Part shown: positions 25,796 to 34,684 of the stretch, one piece after another
How the letters are laid out: each line of letters starts with the position of its first letter
Numbering within the stretch: position 1 is the stretch's first letter
Source: Tepidimonas taiwanensis
GTDB taxonomy: Bacteria; Pseudomonadota; Gammaproteobacteria; Burkholderiales; Burkholderiaceae_C
Direction: 5' to 3'
Assembly (NCBI RefSeq): GCF_020162115.1
Contig: NZ_CP083911.1
Location: 2,604,001 to 2,668,000, forward strand
Length of the DNA stretch: 64,000 bases
Made by a program: the position numbers and the translations under genes
The notes under the pieces: model-generated
Databases searched by the model: none
The model's input: only the letters and a program-made list of their open reading frames with translations
Told to the model about the DNA's origin: nothing

Positions 25796-26998
25796 ATGAC
25801 CCATGCTTTCATCTGCGACGCCGTGCGCACCCCCATCGGCCGCTACGGCGGCGCGCTTTCGTCCGTGCGCACCGACGACCTGGCCGCGATCCCGATCGCG
25901 GCGCTGATGGCCCGCCACCCCCGCGTGGACTGGGGGGCGCTCGGCGACGTGATCCTGGGCTGCGCCAACCAGGCGGGTGAGGACAACCGCAACGTCGCGC
26001 GCATGGCGGCGCTGCTGGCGGGCCTGCCGGTGGACGTGCCGGGCGCGACCGTCAACCGGCTGTGCGGCTCCGGGCTGGACGCCGTGGGCACGGCCGCGCG
26101 CGCGATCAAGGCCGGCGAGGCCGAACTGATGATCGCCGGCGGCGTCGAGAGCATGAGCCGCGCGCCGTTCGTGATGCCCAAGGCCGAGACGGCGTTTGCG
26201 CGCAGCAACGCGGTGTACGACACGACGATCGGCTGGCGCTTCGTCAACCCGCGCATGCAGGCGTTGTATGGCGTCGACTCGATGCCGGAGACCGCCGAAA
26301 ACGTTGCCGCCGAGTTCGGCATCAGCCGCGAGGATCAGGACCGCATGGCGCTGGCCTCGCAGCGCAAGGCGCTGGCGGCGCAGCGTGCCGGCTTTTTCGC
26401 GCAGGAGATCGTCCCCGTGACGATCCCGCAGAAAAAGGGGGACCCGGTGGTCGTCGACCGCGATGAGCACCCACGCGAGACGACGATGGAGGCGCTGGCC
26501 AAGCTCAAAGGCGTCGTGCGCCCGGACGGCACCGTCACCGCCGGCAACGCCAGCGGCGTCAACGACGGCGCGTGTGCGCTGATCCTGACCAGCGAGGCGG
26601 CGGCGGCGCGCCACGGCCTGACGCCGCGCGCGCGCGTGGTGGGTATGGCCGTGGCCGGAGTGCCGCCGCGCATCATGGGCATCGGCCCCGCGCCGGCGAC
26701 GCGCAAGGTGCTCGCGCTCACGGGCCTCACGCTCGATCAGATGGATGTCATCGAGCTCAACGAGGCCTTCGCCGCGCAGGGGCTGGCGGTCCTGCGGCAA
26801 CTGGGGCTGGCCGACGACGACCCGCGCGTCAATCCCAACGGCGGCGCCATCGCGCTCGGGCACCCGCTGGGCGCGTCCGGCGCACGGCTGGCCACGACCG
26901 CCGTCAATCAGCTGCACCGCACCGGTGGCCGCTACGCGCTGTGCACGATGTGCATCGGCGTCGGCCAGGGCATCGCGGTGGTGCTGGAGCGGGTTTGA
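25796..26998 (+). CDS. paaJ: Acyl-CoA thiolase, PaaJ/PcaF type (3-oxoadipyl-CoA thiolase)
   Basis: 400 aa, the usual thiolase length. Catalytic Cys is in VNRLCGSGLDAVG (about residue 90), the His in NPNGGAIALGHPLGASGA and the second Cys in ALCTMCIGVGQG. The start MTHAFICDAVRTPIGRYGGA and the motif DDLAAIPI match PaaJ/PcaF, which split 3-oxoadipyl-CoA and 3-oxo-5,6-dehydrosuberyl-CoA. The position right after paaZ supports PaaJ; pcaF cannot be excluded by sequence alone. The IS upstream may alter its transcription. The ATG at 25796 follows CTGGAG. Confidence 0.9.
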   Translation: MTHAFICDAVRTPIGRYGGALSSVRTDDLAAIPIAALMARHPRVDWGALGDVILGCANQAGEDNRNVARMAALLAGLPVDVPGATVNRLCGSGLDAVGTAARAIKAGEAELMIAGGVESMSRAPFVMPKAETAFARSNAVYDTTIGWRFVNPRMQALYGVDSMPETAENVAAEFGISREDQDRMALASQRKALAAQRAGFFAQEIVPVTIPQKKGDPVVVDRDEHPRETTMEALAKLKGVVRPDGTVTAGNASGVNDGACALILTSEAAAARHGLTPRARVVGMAVAGVPPRIMGIGPAPATRKVLALTGLTLDQMDVIELNEAFAAQGLAVLRQLGLADDDPRVNPNGGAIALGHPLGASGARLATTAVNQLHRTGGRYALCTMCIGVGQGIAVVLERV

Positions 26999-27029
26999 CC
27001 CCCGTCGGGGCGCGGTGGCGCGACCCGGC

Positions 27030-27062
27030 AAAAAAAGAGCCCCGACCTAAAGGGCCGGGGCT
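27030..27062 (-). terminator. Strong Rho-independent terminator (minus strand)
   Basis: Read on the minus strand, AGCCCCGGCC-CTTTA-GGTCGGGGCT (arms 27053-27062 and 27038-27047, 10 pairs with one G-U) is followed by seven Ts (27036-27030). It ends minus-strand transcripts from the rlmL side and could also weakly end paaJ transcripts, since TTTT follows at 27070-27073 on the plus strand. Confidence 0.9.
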
Positions 27063-27136
27063 GCAAGCCTTTTGCTGTCACACACAAAGGCACCCGCTCA
27101 GGGAGGAAAAGCGGGGAGCCGCGCGAACGGCTCAAC
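27030..27136 (-). ncRNA. Candidate small RNA with CCUCC hairpin loop
   Basis: Minus strand, about 107 nt. A promoter-like TTGCGC-19 nt-GATAAA with extended TGT (27173-27168, 27148-27143) would start transcription near 27136. Three hairpins follow. The first is GAGCCG-TTCGCG-CGGCTC (27133-27116). The second is CCCGCT-11 nt-AGCGGG (27115-27093), whose loop TTTCCTCCCTG carries an anti-Shine-Dalgarno CCUCC. The third is the strong terminator ending at 27030. There is no open frame. It could be an independent sRNA or one cut from the rlmL 3' end. The fold was found by eye; no expression data. Confidence 0.6.
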
Positions 27137-27210
27137 CAGTACTTTATCACAAAGTGACAAGCGTTTCGCGCAAAGTTGCAAAAAGACAACCCGGACACCC
27201 GACCAGCGGC

Positions 27211-28416
27211 TCAATTATCAGAGCTACCATTTCGGGCCTGCAGGTCGAAACGCAGCAGCCGGCACTCGATGGGGCCGTTGTAAAGCGGGATGCGGCGGCT
27301 CGCTTGCAGGCGCAGGCGTCGCGGCAGGTCGCGGTCCGGCGTCAGCACCCACGCGGTCCAGCCGCCGAAGTGGGTCTTCCAGTGCGCGGCCAGGCGCTCG
27401 TAAAACGCATCGGCCCCCAAGCCGCCGGCGACTCCCGCGGCTTCGATCCGTTCGCCATACGGCGGGTTGAGCAGCAGGATACCCGGCCGGTCGGTCGGTG
27501 GCAGCCGCTGCAGTGCGTCGCCGCCGCGAAACGCCACCGCTGCGCCGACCCCGGCGCGCTCCGCGTTGCGCCGCGCGAAATCGACCATGCGGAACGACAC
27601 GTCGCTGCCGTATGCGATCGCCGCTGCGCCCGCGGGCCACGGACGCTCGGCGGCGCGGGCAGCGTCGCGCAGCGCGGCCCAGCGAGCCGGATCGTGCGGC
27701 AGCAGCCGCTCGAACGCAAAGCGCCGCTGCCGCCCGGGGGCGTGCCGCAGCGCGATCTGCGCCGCTTCGATGACCAGCGTGCCGCTGCCACAACAGGGGT
27801 CGACAAGTGGCACCGGCGCGCCGTCGGCGTCGACGCCGGTCCAGCCGGTGGCCGCGATCACCGCCGCGGCCAGTGTCTCCTTCAGCGGCGCGTCGCCTTT
27901 GTCGATGCGCCAGCCGCGCTTGAACAGCGGCTCGCCACTGGTGTCCAGCGCCAGCGTCAGCGTCTCGGCCGTCAGGTGCACGTACAGCCGCACGTCGGGC
28001 TGGGCGGTGTCCACGCTCGGCCGCGCCCCGCGCCGCTCTCGCAACCGGTCGCACACCGCGTCCTTCACGCGCAGGCCCGCGAAGTGTAGGCTGCGCAGCG
28101 GGCTGCGCTGGGCGGTGACCTCGACCTTGATCGTCTGCCGGGGGGTGAACCAATCCTCCCACGCGACGGCGGCCGCAGCGGCGTAGATGTCGTCCTCGCG
28201 GCGGTAGGGGCCTTCCCACAGCCGGATGAGCACGCGCTGCGCGATGCGGCTGTGCAGGTTCAGGCGCAGCACCGTGTCCCAGTCACCGCGCAGCGCCACG
28301 CCCGCTCGCCCCACCCGCAGCGCGTCCATCGGCTGGCCGGTGAGGGCGGCCACCTCGTCGGCCAGAAAGGGGGCGCAGCCCCCTGCGCAGGGCAGAAACA
28401 GGTCGAGCGTGGACAT
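27211..28416 (-). CDS. rlmL: 23S rRNA m2G2445 methyltransferase, RlmL-type (short form)
   Basis: 401 aa. An N-terminal THUMP-bearing region (LFLPCAGGCAPFLADEVAAL) is followed by the UPF0020 methyltransferase domain with motif I VDPCCGSGTLVIEAAQIA and the catalytic motif LLLNPPYGERIEAAG, the NPPYG signature of base N2/N6 methyltransferases. It corresponds to the RlmL half of the E. coli RlmKL fusion; the RlmK half is absent, as is usual in betaproteobacteria. It ends 75 nt before the candidate small RNA start and 17 nt before rpoN in the minus direction. Confidence 0.9.
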   Translation of the reverse strand: MSTLDLFLPCAGGCAPFLADEVAALTGQPMDALRVGRAGVALRGDWDTVLRLNLHSRIAQRVLIRLWEGPYRREDDIYAAAAAVAWEDWFTPRQTIKVEVTAQRSPLRSLHFAGLRVKDAVCDRLRERRGARPSVDTAQPDVRLYVHLTAETLTLALDTSGEPLFKRGWRIDKGDAPLKETLAAAVIAATGWTGVDADGAPVPLVDPCCGSGTLVIEAAQIALRHAPGRQRRFAFERLLPHDPARWAALRDAARAAERPWPAGAAAIAYGSDVSFRMVDFARRNAERAGVGAAVAFRGGDALQRLPPTDRPGILLLNPPYGERIEAAGVAGGLGADAFYERLAAHWKTHFGGWTAWVLTPDRDLPRRLRLQASRRIPLYNGPIECRLLRFDLQARNGSSDN

Positions 28417-28432
28417 CGGAAGGGGTGGGGGG

Positions 28433-29992
28433 TCAGAGGGATTTGCGCAGGCTGGCGGTCGGGATGCGCAGCGACTCGCGGTACTTGGCCACGGTGCGGC
28501 GCGCGCACTCGATGCCCTGCTCCTTGAGCAACTCGGCGATGCGCCCGTCGCTCAGGGGCTGGCGCGGATCCTCGGCGGCGATGAGCTGCTTGATCAGCGC
28601 CCGCACCGCGGTGCTGGAGGCGTTGCCACCCGCGTCGGTGGCCAGCCCCGAGCCGAAAAAATATTTGAACTCGTACGTGCCAAACGGCGTGGCCATGTAC
28701 TTGGCGGTGGTGACGCGGCTGATGGTCGACTCGTGCAGCCCCAGTGCCTCGGCGATGTCGCGCAGCACCAGCGGGCGCATGCCCACCGCGCCATGCAGGA
28801 AGAAGTTGCGCTGGCGCTCGACGATCGCCTGCGCCACGCGCAGGATGGTGTCGAAGCGCTGCTGCAGGTTTTTGATGAACCAGCGCGCCTCCTGCAGCCG
28901 CTGCTGCAGGTCACCGTGGCGCTGGCCGCGCAGCGCCTGCGCGTACACGTCGGTCACGCGCAGGCGCGGCAGCACCGCGGGGTTGAGCTGCACGTCGCAC
29001 ACACCCGCGCGCACGGTGACGATCACGTCCGGCACGACGATCTGCCGCTCGGCATCGGCAAACCGCCGCCCGGGTTTGGGCTCGAGGCGCGTGAGCACCG
29101 CGAGCCCGGCGCGCACATCGGCTTCGCCCAGGCCGGTGGCCTGGGCGAGCCGCCGCGTGTCGCGCCGCGCGATCCACTCCAGCGGCTGGGCGCACAGCGC
29201 CAGCGCGGCGCGCGCCGCCGGCGTGTTGGGCAGCTCGCCGATCTGCAGCCGCAGGCATTCGCCCAGGTCGCGCGCCCCGACGCCCGCGGGCTCCATCGCC
29301 TGCAGCCACCCGAGCGCGCGGCGCAGCAGCGCCAGCACTTCATCGCGCGCATCGGGGTCCGGCGGCGCATCGTCGGGGTGGCACTGCCGCCAGAACGCGT
29401 CGCTCAACGCCTCCAGCGGCTCCGTCAGGTAGCCGTCGTCGTCCAGCGATTCGATCAGGAAGTACAGCGCCGCGCGCTCCTCGTCGCTTAGGTGCAGCGC
29501 CAGCGCCTGCCGGTGCAGGTGGTCCTGCAGCCGCTCGTGCGCGCTGGCCAGTTCGCTGGCTGCCGGACGGTTCTCGTCGTCGAGGTCGCGGCCGTCGCGG
29601 TCCAGCCCGGGGCCTTCCCACGACCAGTCCGGACCGTCGGCTCCGGGCGACTCGTCGGCACTCCAGCCGCCCGCGTCCTCGTCCAGCCGCGCGGGCCAGT
29701 CGGCCTCCACGCCCGACCGGGGCCCGGCCTCGTCCCACACCGCCGCAGTGTCCGGGGGATCGGCGTCGTCCACCGGGGCCGTCGCGCCGTCGCGCTCCTC
29801 GTCCGCCGGGGCGGCGGGCGGTGTCTCCGCGTCGTCGTCCTCCGCCCGCTCGAGAAAGGGGTTGTCGGCGAGCATCTGCTCGACTTCCTGCGTGACCTCG
29901 AGCGTGGACAGCTGCAGCAGCCGGATCGACTGCTGCAACTGGGGCGTCAACGTGAGATGCTGCGTGACGCGCAGCGCGAGTCCCGCCTTCAT
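28433..29992 (-). CDS. rpoN: RNA polymerase sigma-54 factor RpoN
   Basis: 519 aa. Region I is clear (LALRVTQHLTLTPQLQQSIR, LLQLSTLEVTQEVEQMLADN), followed by a long acidic region II (about 50-185). The core-binding and HTH regions include MRPLVLRDIAEALGLHESTI and SRVTTAKYMATPFGTYEFKY. The RpoN box ARRTVAKYRE is near the C-terminus. It directs sigma-54 promoters with enhancer-binding proteins. The lptA-lptB-rpoN order is classical. The acidic region II is longer than in enteric RpoN. Confidence 0.97.
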   Translation of the reverse strand: MKAGLALRVTQHLTLTPQLQQSIRLLQLSTLEVTQEVEQMLADNPFLERAEDDDAETPPAAPADEERDGATAPVDDADPPDTAAVWDEAGPRSGVEADWPARLDEDAGGWSADESPGADGPDWSWEGPGLDRDGRDLDDENRPAASELASAHERLQDHLHRQALALHLSDEERAALYFLIESLDDDGYLTEPLEALSDAFWRQCHPDDAPPDPDARDEVLALLRRALGWLQAMEPAGVGARDLGECLRLQIGELPNTPAARAALALCAQPLEWIARRDTRRLAQATGLGEADVRAGLAVLTRLEPKPGRRFADAERQIVVPDVIVTVRAGVCDVQLNPAVLPRLRVTDVYAQALRGQRHGDLQQRLQEARWFIKNLQQRFDTILRVAQAIVERQRNFFLHGAVGMRPLVLRDIAEALGLHESTISRVTTAKYMATPFGTYEFKYFFGSGLATDAGGNASSTAVRALIKQLIAAEDPRQPLSDGRIAELLKEQGIECARRTVAKYRESLRIPTASLRKSL

Positions 29993-29997
29993 CGCCG

Positions 29998-30756
29998 CTA
30001 CAGCCGGAAGTGTTCGCCCAGGTACACGCGCCGCACGTCAGCGTCGTCGACGATCTCGGCGGGGGTGCCGTGCGCGAGCACGCGGCCCTCGCTGATGATG
30101 ACCGCCTGGTCACAGATGCCCAGCGTCTCGCGCACGTTGTGATCGGTGATGAGCACGCCGATGCCGCGGCCCTTGAGATAACCGATGATGCGCTGGATCT
30201 CGATGACCGCGATCGGGTCGATGCCCGCGAACGGCTCGTCCAGCAGAATGTAGCGCGGCTGCGCGGCGAGCGCGCGCGCGATCTCGACCCGCCGCCGCTC
30301 GCCGCCAGAGAGCGCTGGCGCCGGCGCGTCGCGCAGGTGGTCCACGTGCAGCTCGGCCAGCAGCGCATCGAGCCGTTCGCGCAGCACCGCTTCGGGCAGC
30401 GGGCGGCCGGCGGCGTCGCGCTGCAGCTCCAGCACGGCGCGCACGTTCTGCGCCACCGTCAGCTTGCGAAAAATCGACGCCTCCTGCGGCAGATACCCCA
30501 GCCCCAGCCGCGCGCGGCGGTGGATCGGCAGGTGCTCGGCGCGCTGTCCGTCGATCCACAGCCGGCCCGCGTCGGCGCGCACCAGACCGACGATCATGTA
30601 GAAGGAGGTCGTCTTGCCCGCGCCGTTGGGGCCGAGCAGCCCGACCACCTCGCCGCCGCGGACCTGCAGCGAGACGTCGTGCACGACAGTGCGTCGGCCG
30701 TAGCGCTTGTGCAGCCCCTCGGCGCGCAAGCAGGCGGCCGCGGCGGCGGCCGTCAT
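29998..30756 (-). CDS. lptB: LPS export ABC transporter ATPase LptB
   Basis: 252 aa. Walker A GPNGAGKTT, Q-loop LPQEASIFRKLTVAQNV, signature LSGGERRRVEIARAL, Walker B YILLDEPFAGIDPIAV and switch His ITDHNVRETLGICD, all in the form characteristic of LptB. It powers LPS extraction from the inner membrane by LptFG. It sits 5 nt before rpoN and overlaps the lptA stop by 4 nt. Confidence 0.97.
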   Translation of the reverse strand: MTAAAAAACLRAEGLHKRYGRRTVVHDVSLQVRGGEVVGLLGPNGAGKTTSFYMIVGLVRADAGRLWIDGQRAEHLPIHRRARLGLGYLPQEASIFRKLTVAQNVRAVLELQRDAAGRPLPEAVLRERLDALLAELHVDHLRDAPAPALSGGERRRVEIARALAAQPRYILLDEPFAGIDPIAVIEIQRIIGYLKGRGIGVLITDHNVRETLGICDQAVIISEGRVLAHGTPAEIVDDADVRRVYLGEHFRL

Positions 30757-31397
30757 GGCCGCCGCTCCAGCCGCTCGCTCGGGGCGAGCGCCGGCGGCGG
30801 GACATTGGCGGGGGATGGCTGGGTGGCCGCAGGGTCGGCGCCGCGCGGCGTCAGCGTCGCGCGCACGCGCCCTGTGCCCCCCTCGGCACCGGGCTGCCCG
30901 CGCGCGCCGTCGACGCTGAAGGTGTCGTCCCGGTTGTCGTACACGATGACGGCGCCGACCGTGCGATCGGCGAGCGCCGTGCCGCGGTAGCGGCGCAGCT
31001 CGGCCTGGCCGCGCAGCGTGACGCGATCGGCGCGCCCGTCGTATTCGATGCGCTCGGCCTCGCCCTCGATATATTCGTCCAGTCCCTCGCGCTTTTGCCG
31101 GTAGAACGCGCGCTCGGTGGCGCTGCCGGTGGCCACGCCGAACTGGTAGCCCTCTTCGTCCTGCCGCACCTCGACGCGCTGGGCGCGGATGCGGATCGTC
31201 CCCTTGGTGATGAGTACCCGTCCGGTGAAGACGCTGGTGCGCTGCGCGTCGTCGTAGCGCAGCGCGTCGGCTTCGACCTGCATGGGCGCGTCGCGGTCGG
31301 CGCGCTCGGCGTGGGCGGACACGACGGCACCCGCAGCAGCGAGCGCGGCGACGACGGCGAGGGCACGCCGCCAGGAGGGGGAACGATCGGCGGGCAC
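30753..31397 (-). CDS. lptA: LPS transport periplasmic protein LptA
   Basis: 214 aa from the GTG at 31397, preferred because TAGGAGAG lies 8 nt upstream; an upstream start would add 21 basic residues. A signal peptide (RRALAVVAALAAAGAVVSAHA) is followed by the OstA/LptA jellyroll: MQVEADALRYDDAQRTSVFT, GRVLITKGTIRIRAQRVEV and IVYDNRDDTFSVDG. It bridges LPS across the periplasm. The C-terminal 40 residues are Pro/Ala-rich. The usual upstream partner lptC is not here; dsbA is. Confidence 0.93.
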   Translation of the reverse strand: MPADRSPSWRRALAVVAALAAAGAVVSAHAERADRDAPMQVEADALRYDDAQRTSVFTGRVLITKGTIRIRAQRVEVRQDEEGYQFGVATGSATERAFYRQKREGLDEYIEGEAERIEYDGRADRVTLRGQAELRRYRGTALADRTVGAVIVYDNRDDTFSVDGARGQPGAEGGTGRVRATLTPRGADPAATQPSPANVPPPALAPSERLERRP

Positions 31398-31511
31398 GGA
31401 ACTTGCTCTCCTAGGCGTGCGCCGATTGTGCCACGATTGCCCGCGGCCGCGCCGCCGCACCCCGCGGCGGGATTGCGTGGTGGGACGGCAAGCGCGGGCG
31501 GCGCGGCCGGG

Positions 31512-32138
31512 TCAGGCCTGGCGCGCGCGCGCGATCAGCGCGTCCGCGATGACCAGCGTGCGCGCCGCCTGGCCGGGCACCAGGTAGCGCCCGGCGATGC
31601 CCAGCGACGGGGTGGCGTCGACCTCATACGCGTCCTGCAGCTGCAGCGCGCGTTTGACCTTGCCACTGACCCCGAACGACTGGTAGGTCTGCGTGAACGC
31701 CTGCCGGTCCAGCCCCTGCTTTGCGGCCCAGTCCGCGACCACGTCCAGCGACGCGAAGCGCACCTTGTCCTCGTGCACGGCCTTGAACGCCTTCTCGTGC
31801 AAATCGTTTAGGCGGCCGAGTGCCTCCAGCGTGTAGTAGAGGCGCTGCATCGGCTCGAACGCGGCGTTGAAGCCCACCGGCACCCGGCGCACGATGACCT
31901 CCTTGGGCAGCTTGCGCATCCAGGCGGTCATCAGCGGCTCGAAGCGGTAACAGTGGATGCAGCTGTACGCAAAGAATTCCAGCACCTCGACCTGCCCCGG
32001 CCCGGCGTCCACCGGCACCGGTTTGGCCAGCCGCCGGTAGTCGCTGCCTTCGCGCAGCGCTTCCTGCGCGTGGAGAGGGGGGAGCGTGGCGGCGGCAGCG
32101 AGGCCGAGCAGGGAAGCGTGAAACTGGCGGCGTTGCAT
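31512..32138 (-). CDS. dsbA: Thiol:disulfide interchange protein DsbA
   Basis: 208 aa from the ATG at 32138. The signal sequence MQRRQFHASLLGLAAAATLP is followed by the thioredoxin fold with active site Cys60-Ile-His-Cys63 (FFAYSCIHCYRFEP) and a cis-Pro loop in EVDATPSLGIAGRYL. It oxidises cysteine pairs in exported proteins. A TTG 33 nt upstream is in frame but would spoil the signal peptide. Confidence 0.93.
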   Translation of the reverse strand: MQRRQFHASLLGLAAAATLPPLHAQEALREGSDYRRLAKPVPVDAGPGQVEVLEFFAYSCIHCYRFEPLMTAWMRKLPKEVIVRRVPVGFNAAFEPMQRLYYTLEALGRLNDLHEKAFKAVHEDKVRFASLDVVADWAAKQGLDRQAFTQTYQSFGVSGKVKRALQLQDAYEVDATPSLGIAGRYLVPGQAARTLVIADALIARARQA

Positions 32139-32214
32139 GGTAGAGGTTGTCAGGACAGGAAACAAAAACAACGGATGCTGCCTTCGAGCATACGGCCCGG
32201 GCAGCGGTTCCCGC

Positions 32215-32904
32215 TCAGCGCTGCACCCGCACGAGGGCGGTCTCGAACGCCTTGGCTTTGAGCCGTTCCTGCATCACCTCGGCCTCCACCCGGTTCGGGA
32301 AGGGACCCAGACGCACGCGGTGCACGCGCTGGCCGGCCTGCTCGCGTTCGCTGATTTTGGCCTCGAAGCCCTGCAGCGCAAGCCGTGCACGCAGCGCCTC
32401 GGCCTCCTCGGCGCTGCGAAACGCCCCCACCTGCACGTAGTACAGGAACGGGTCGGCCGCCGCGGCCGCGCTGGCCTCGCCCGCGGCGGGGGACGTGCCC
32501 CCGGCGCGCTGGCGGATCAGCTCGGCGATCGGGTCGCCGCCCGCCGCGCCGGGGGCGGCAGGGGTGGTGTCACGGCCCGCGGGTTTGCCGTCGCCCGCAG
32601 CTCCGTCGGCCGGACCCGTGCTCGCGCCTGCGCCGTCGGCCGGCGCCGTCGCGCCCTGCGCGGACGGCTTGGCCGACGACAGCCCGGCGTTGGGGTTCCA
32701 GCTCTTGAGGCGCTCGGCCTCCGTTTCCGGCTGCACCGGCTTGCGCTGCACGCCCCGGTCGACCAGCGGGATCGGCACCTTGGTCACGTACACCACGACG
32801 GCCAGCGCCGCGCCGATGCCGACCAGCAGGCCGACGATGAAGCCGAGCAGGGTACCGCCCCGCTGGGTGGGGCGGGGCGGGCGAGGAGCGAGTGGGCGGT
32901 CCAT
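32215..32904 (-). CDS. SPOR-domain membrane protein
   Basis: 229 aa. A short basic cytoplasmic tail and one membrane helix (TLLGFIVGLLVGIGAALAVV) are followed by a long Pro/Ala/Gly-rich periplasmic linker (about 75-150) and a C-terminal SPOR domain (YYVQVGAFRSAEEAEALRAR, RVRLGPFPNRVEAEVMQERL). SPOR domains bind denuded glycan strands at division septa, so this is probably a cell-division protein of the FtsN kind. The ATG at 32904 is chosen; a GTG overlapping the argS stop (32943) is in frame and could extend it by 13 residues. Confidence 0.88.
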   Translation of the reverse strand: MDRPLAPRPPRPTQRGGTLLGFIVGLLVGIGAALAVVVYVTKVPIPLVDRGVQRKPVQPETEAERLKSWNPNAGLSSAKPSAQGATAPADGAGASTGPADGAAGDGKPAGRDTTPAAPGAAGGDPIAELIRQRAGGTSPAAGEASAAAAADPFLYYVQVGAFRSAEEAEALRARLALQGFEAKISEREQAGQRVHRVRLGPFPNRVEAEVMQERLKAKAFETALVRVQR

Positions 32905-32939
32905 GGTGGTGGGAAGGGGCAGGGCGTTGGCGAAAAGGC

Positions 32940-34622
32940 TCACATCGATTCCGGTGCGCTCACCCCCAGCACGCGCAGCCCGCTGCGCAGCACCTGCGCG
33001 GTGGCCGCCACCAGCGCCAAGCGCGCACGGCGTGTCGCCTCGTCGTCGACCAGGATGCGCTCGGCGTCGTAGTAGCTGTGGTAGGCGGCCGCCAGCTCGC
33101 GCAGGTAGAACGTGATGTCGTGCGGGGCGAAGTCGGCGGCAGCAGCCGTCAATACCTCGGGGTAGCGCGCGAGCTGCAGCATCAGCGCCTGCGCGGCCGG
33201 CGTGTCCAGTGGTGCCAGGTCGACGTCGGCCAGCGTCGCCGGGTCGCCGCCCTGCGCGCGCCACTGCGCCAGCACCGAGCAGATGCGCGCGTGCGCGTAC
33301 TGCACGTAGTACACCGGGTTGTCGTTGTTCTGCTGGATCGCCAGGTCGACGTCGAAGGTGTACTCGGTGTCGGGCTTGCGCGACAGCAGGAAGAAGCGCA
33401 CCGCGTCCTTGCTCGTCCACTCGATGAGGTCGCGCAGCGTCACGTAGCTGCCCGCGCGCTTGGAGATCTTGACCTCCTGCCCGCCGCGTACCACGCGCAC
33501 CATCGTGTGCAGCACGTAGTCCGGGTAGCCGGGCGGAATCCCCAGCCCGACCGCCTGCAGTCCGGCACGCACGCGCGCGATCGTGCCGTGGTGGTCCGTG
33601 CCCTGGATGTTGATGACCTTGGTGAAGCCGCGCTCCCACTTCGTGATGTGGTAGGCCACGTCCGGCACGAAGTAGGTGTAGCTGCCGTCGGACTTGCGCA
33701 TCACGCGGTCCTTGTCGTCGCCGTACTCGGTGGTGCGCAGCCACAGCGCGCCGTCCTTTTCATACGTCTTGCCGGCGTCGATCAGGCGCTGTACGGTCTG
33801 GGCTACGCGGCCGCTGGTGTAGAGGCTCGACTCCAGGTAGTACTGGTCGAAGCGCACCGCGAAGGCCTTCAGGTCCAAATCCTGTTCGCGCCGCAGGTAC
33901 GCGACCGCAAACTGCCGGATGCCGTCCCAGTCCTCGACGTCGCCGCTGGCGGTAAACGTCCGGTCGTCCGCCACCACCGTCTTGCGCGCGAGGAAATCGT
34001 CGGCGATGTCCTGGATATAGTCGCCGTTGTAGGCGTTTTCGGGCCAGCCGGGGTCGCCGGGCTTGAGCCCGCGCGCGCGCGCCTGCACCGAACGCGTCAG
34101 GTTGTCGATCTGCGCCCCGGCGTCGTTGTAATAGAACTCGCGGTGCACCTGCCAGCCCTGCGTCTCGAACAGGTTGCAGATCGCATCGCCCAGCGCCGCC
34201 TGACGCCCGTGTCCCACGTGCAGCGGGCCCGTCGGATTGGCGGAGACGAATTCCACCAAAACGCGCTGCCCGTTGGGGGGGCGGTACCCGTAGCGGTCGC
34301 CAGCGGCCAGGACCTCGCGCACCACCTGCTGCTTGGCGCGCGGCAGCAGCCGCAGGTTGATGAAGCCGGGGCCCGCGATCTCCAGCGCGCCCACCCACTG
34401 CTGGAACGCGGGCTGCACCTGCAGTCGCTCCACCAGCGTCTGCGCGATCGCGCGCGGGTTTTGCCCTAAAGGTTTGGCCAGTTGCAGCGCGGCGGTGATG
34501 GCCAGGTCGCCGTGCGCCGCGATCTTGGGCTGCTCGAACGCCGCGCGCGCGCCGGCGCCCGGGTGCAGCGCCTCCAGCTCGGCCGCCAGTGCGCCGAGCA
34601 GTTCGTTCTTGACGGTTTGCAT
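32940..34622 (-). CDS. argS: Arginyl-tRNA synthetase ArgS
   Basis: 560 aa from the ATG at 34622 (MQTVKNELLGALA). The class I HIGH motif appears as PLHVGHGRQAALGD and the KMSKS-like motif as VKISKRAGSYVTL. The N-terminal ArgRS additional domain and the C-terminal anticodon-binding DALR domain (YYVQYAHARICSVL onward) are present. It charges tRNA-Arg. The SPOR gene follows with near-overlap, and the 92-bp element lies upstream between speB and this gene. Confidence 0.97.
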   Translation of the reverse strand: MQTVKNELLGALAAELEALHPGAGARAAFEQPKIAAHGDLAITAALQLAKPLGQNPRAIAQTLVERLQVQPAFQQWVGALEIAGPGFINLRLLPRAKQQVVREVLAAGDRYGYRPPNGQRVLVEFVSANPTGPLHVGHGRQAALGDAICNLFETQGWQVHREFYYNDAGAQIDNLTRSVQARARGLKPGDPGWPENAYNGDYIQDIADDFLARKTVVADDRTFTASGDVEDWDGIRQFAVAYLRREQDLDLKAFAVRFDQYYLESSLYTSGRVAQTVQRLIDAGKTYEKDGALWLRTTEYGDDKDRVMRKSDGSYTYFVPDVAYHITKWERGFTKVINIQGTDHHGTIARVRAGLQAVGLGIPPGYPDYVLHTMVRVVRGGQEVKISKRAGSYVTLRDLIEWTSKDAVRFFLLSRKPDTEYTFDVDLAIQQNNDNPVYYVQYAHARICSVLAQWRAQGGDPATLADVDLAPLDTPAAQALMLQLARYPEVLTAAAADFAPHDITFYLRELAAAYHSYYDAERILVDDEATRRARLALVAATAQVLRSGLRVLGVSAPESM

Positions 34623-34684
34623 GGGGCCCAATTGTAGGAGCCGGCCGGCGAGCGCCGTCCGCTGCCGTCCGAGGGACGCCGCGG

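Noticed and set aside
26932..27198. 88-aa minus-strand ORF over the end of paaJ and the small-RNA region
   Set aside because: It crosses a strong terminator and has no family match; the hairpin structure explains the region better.
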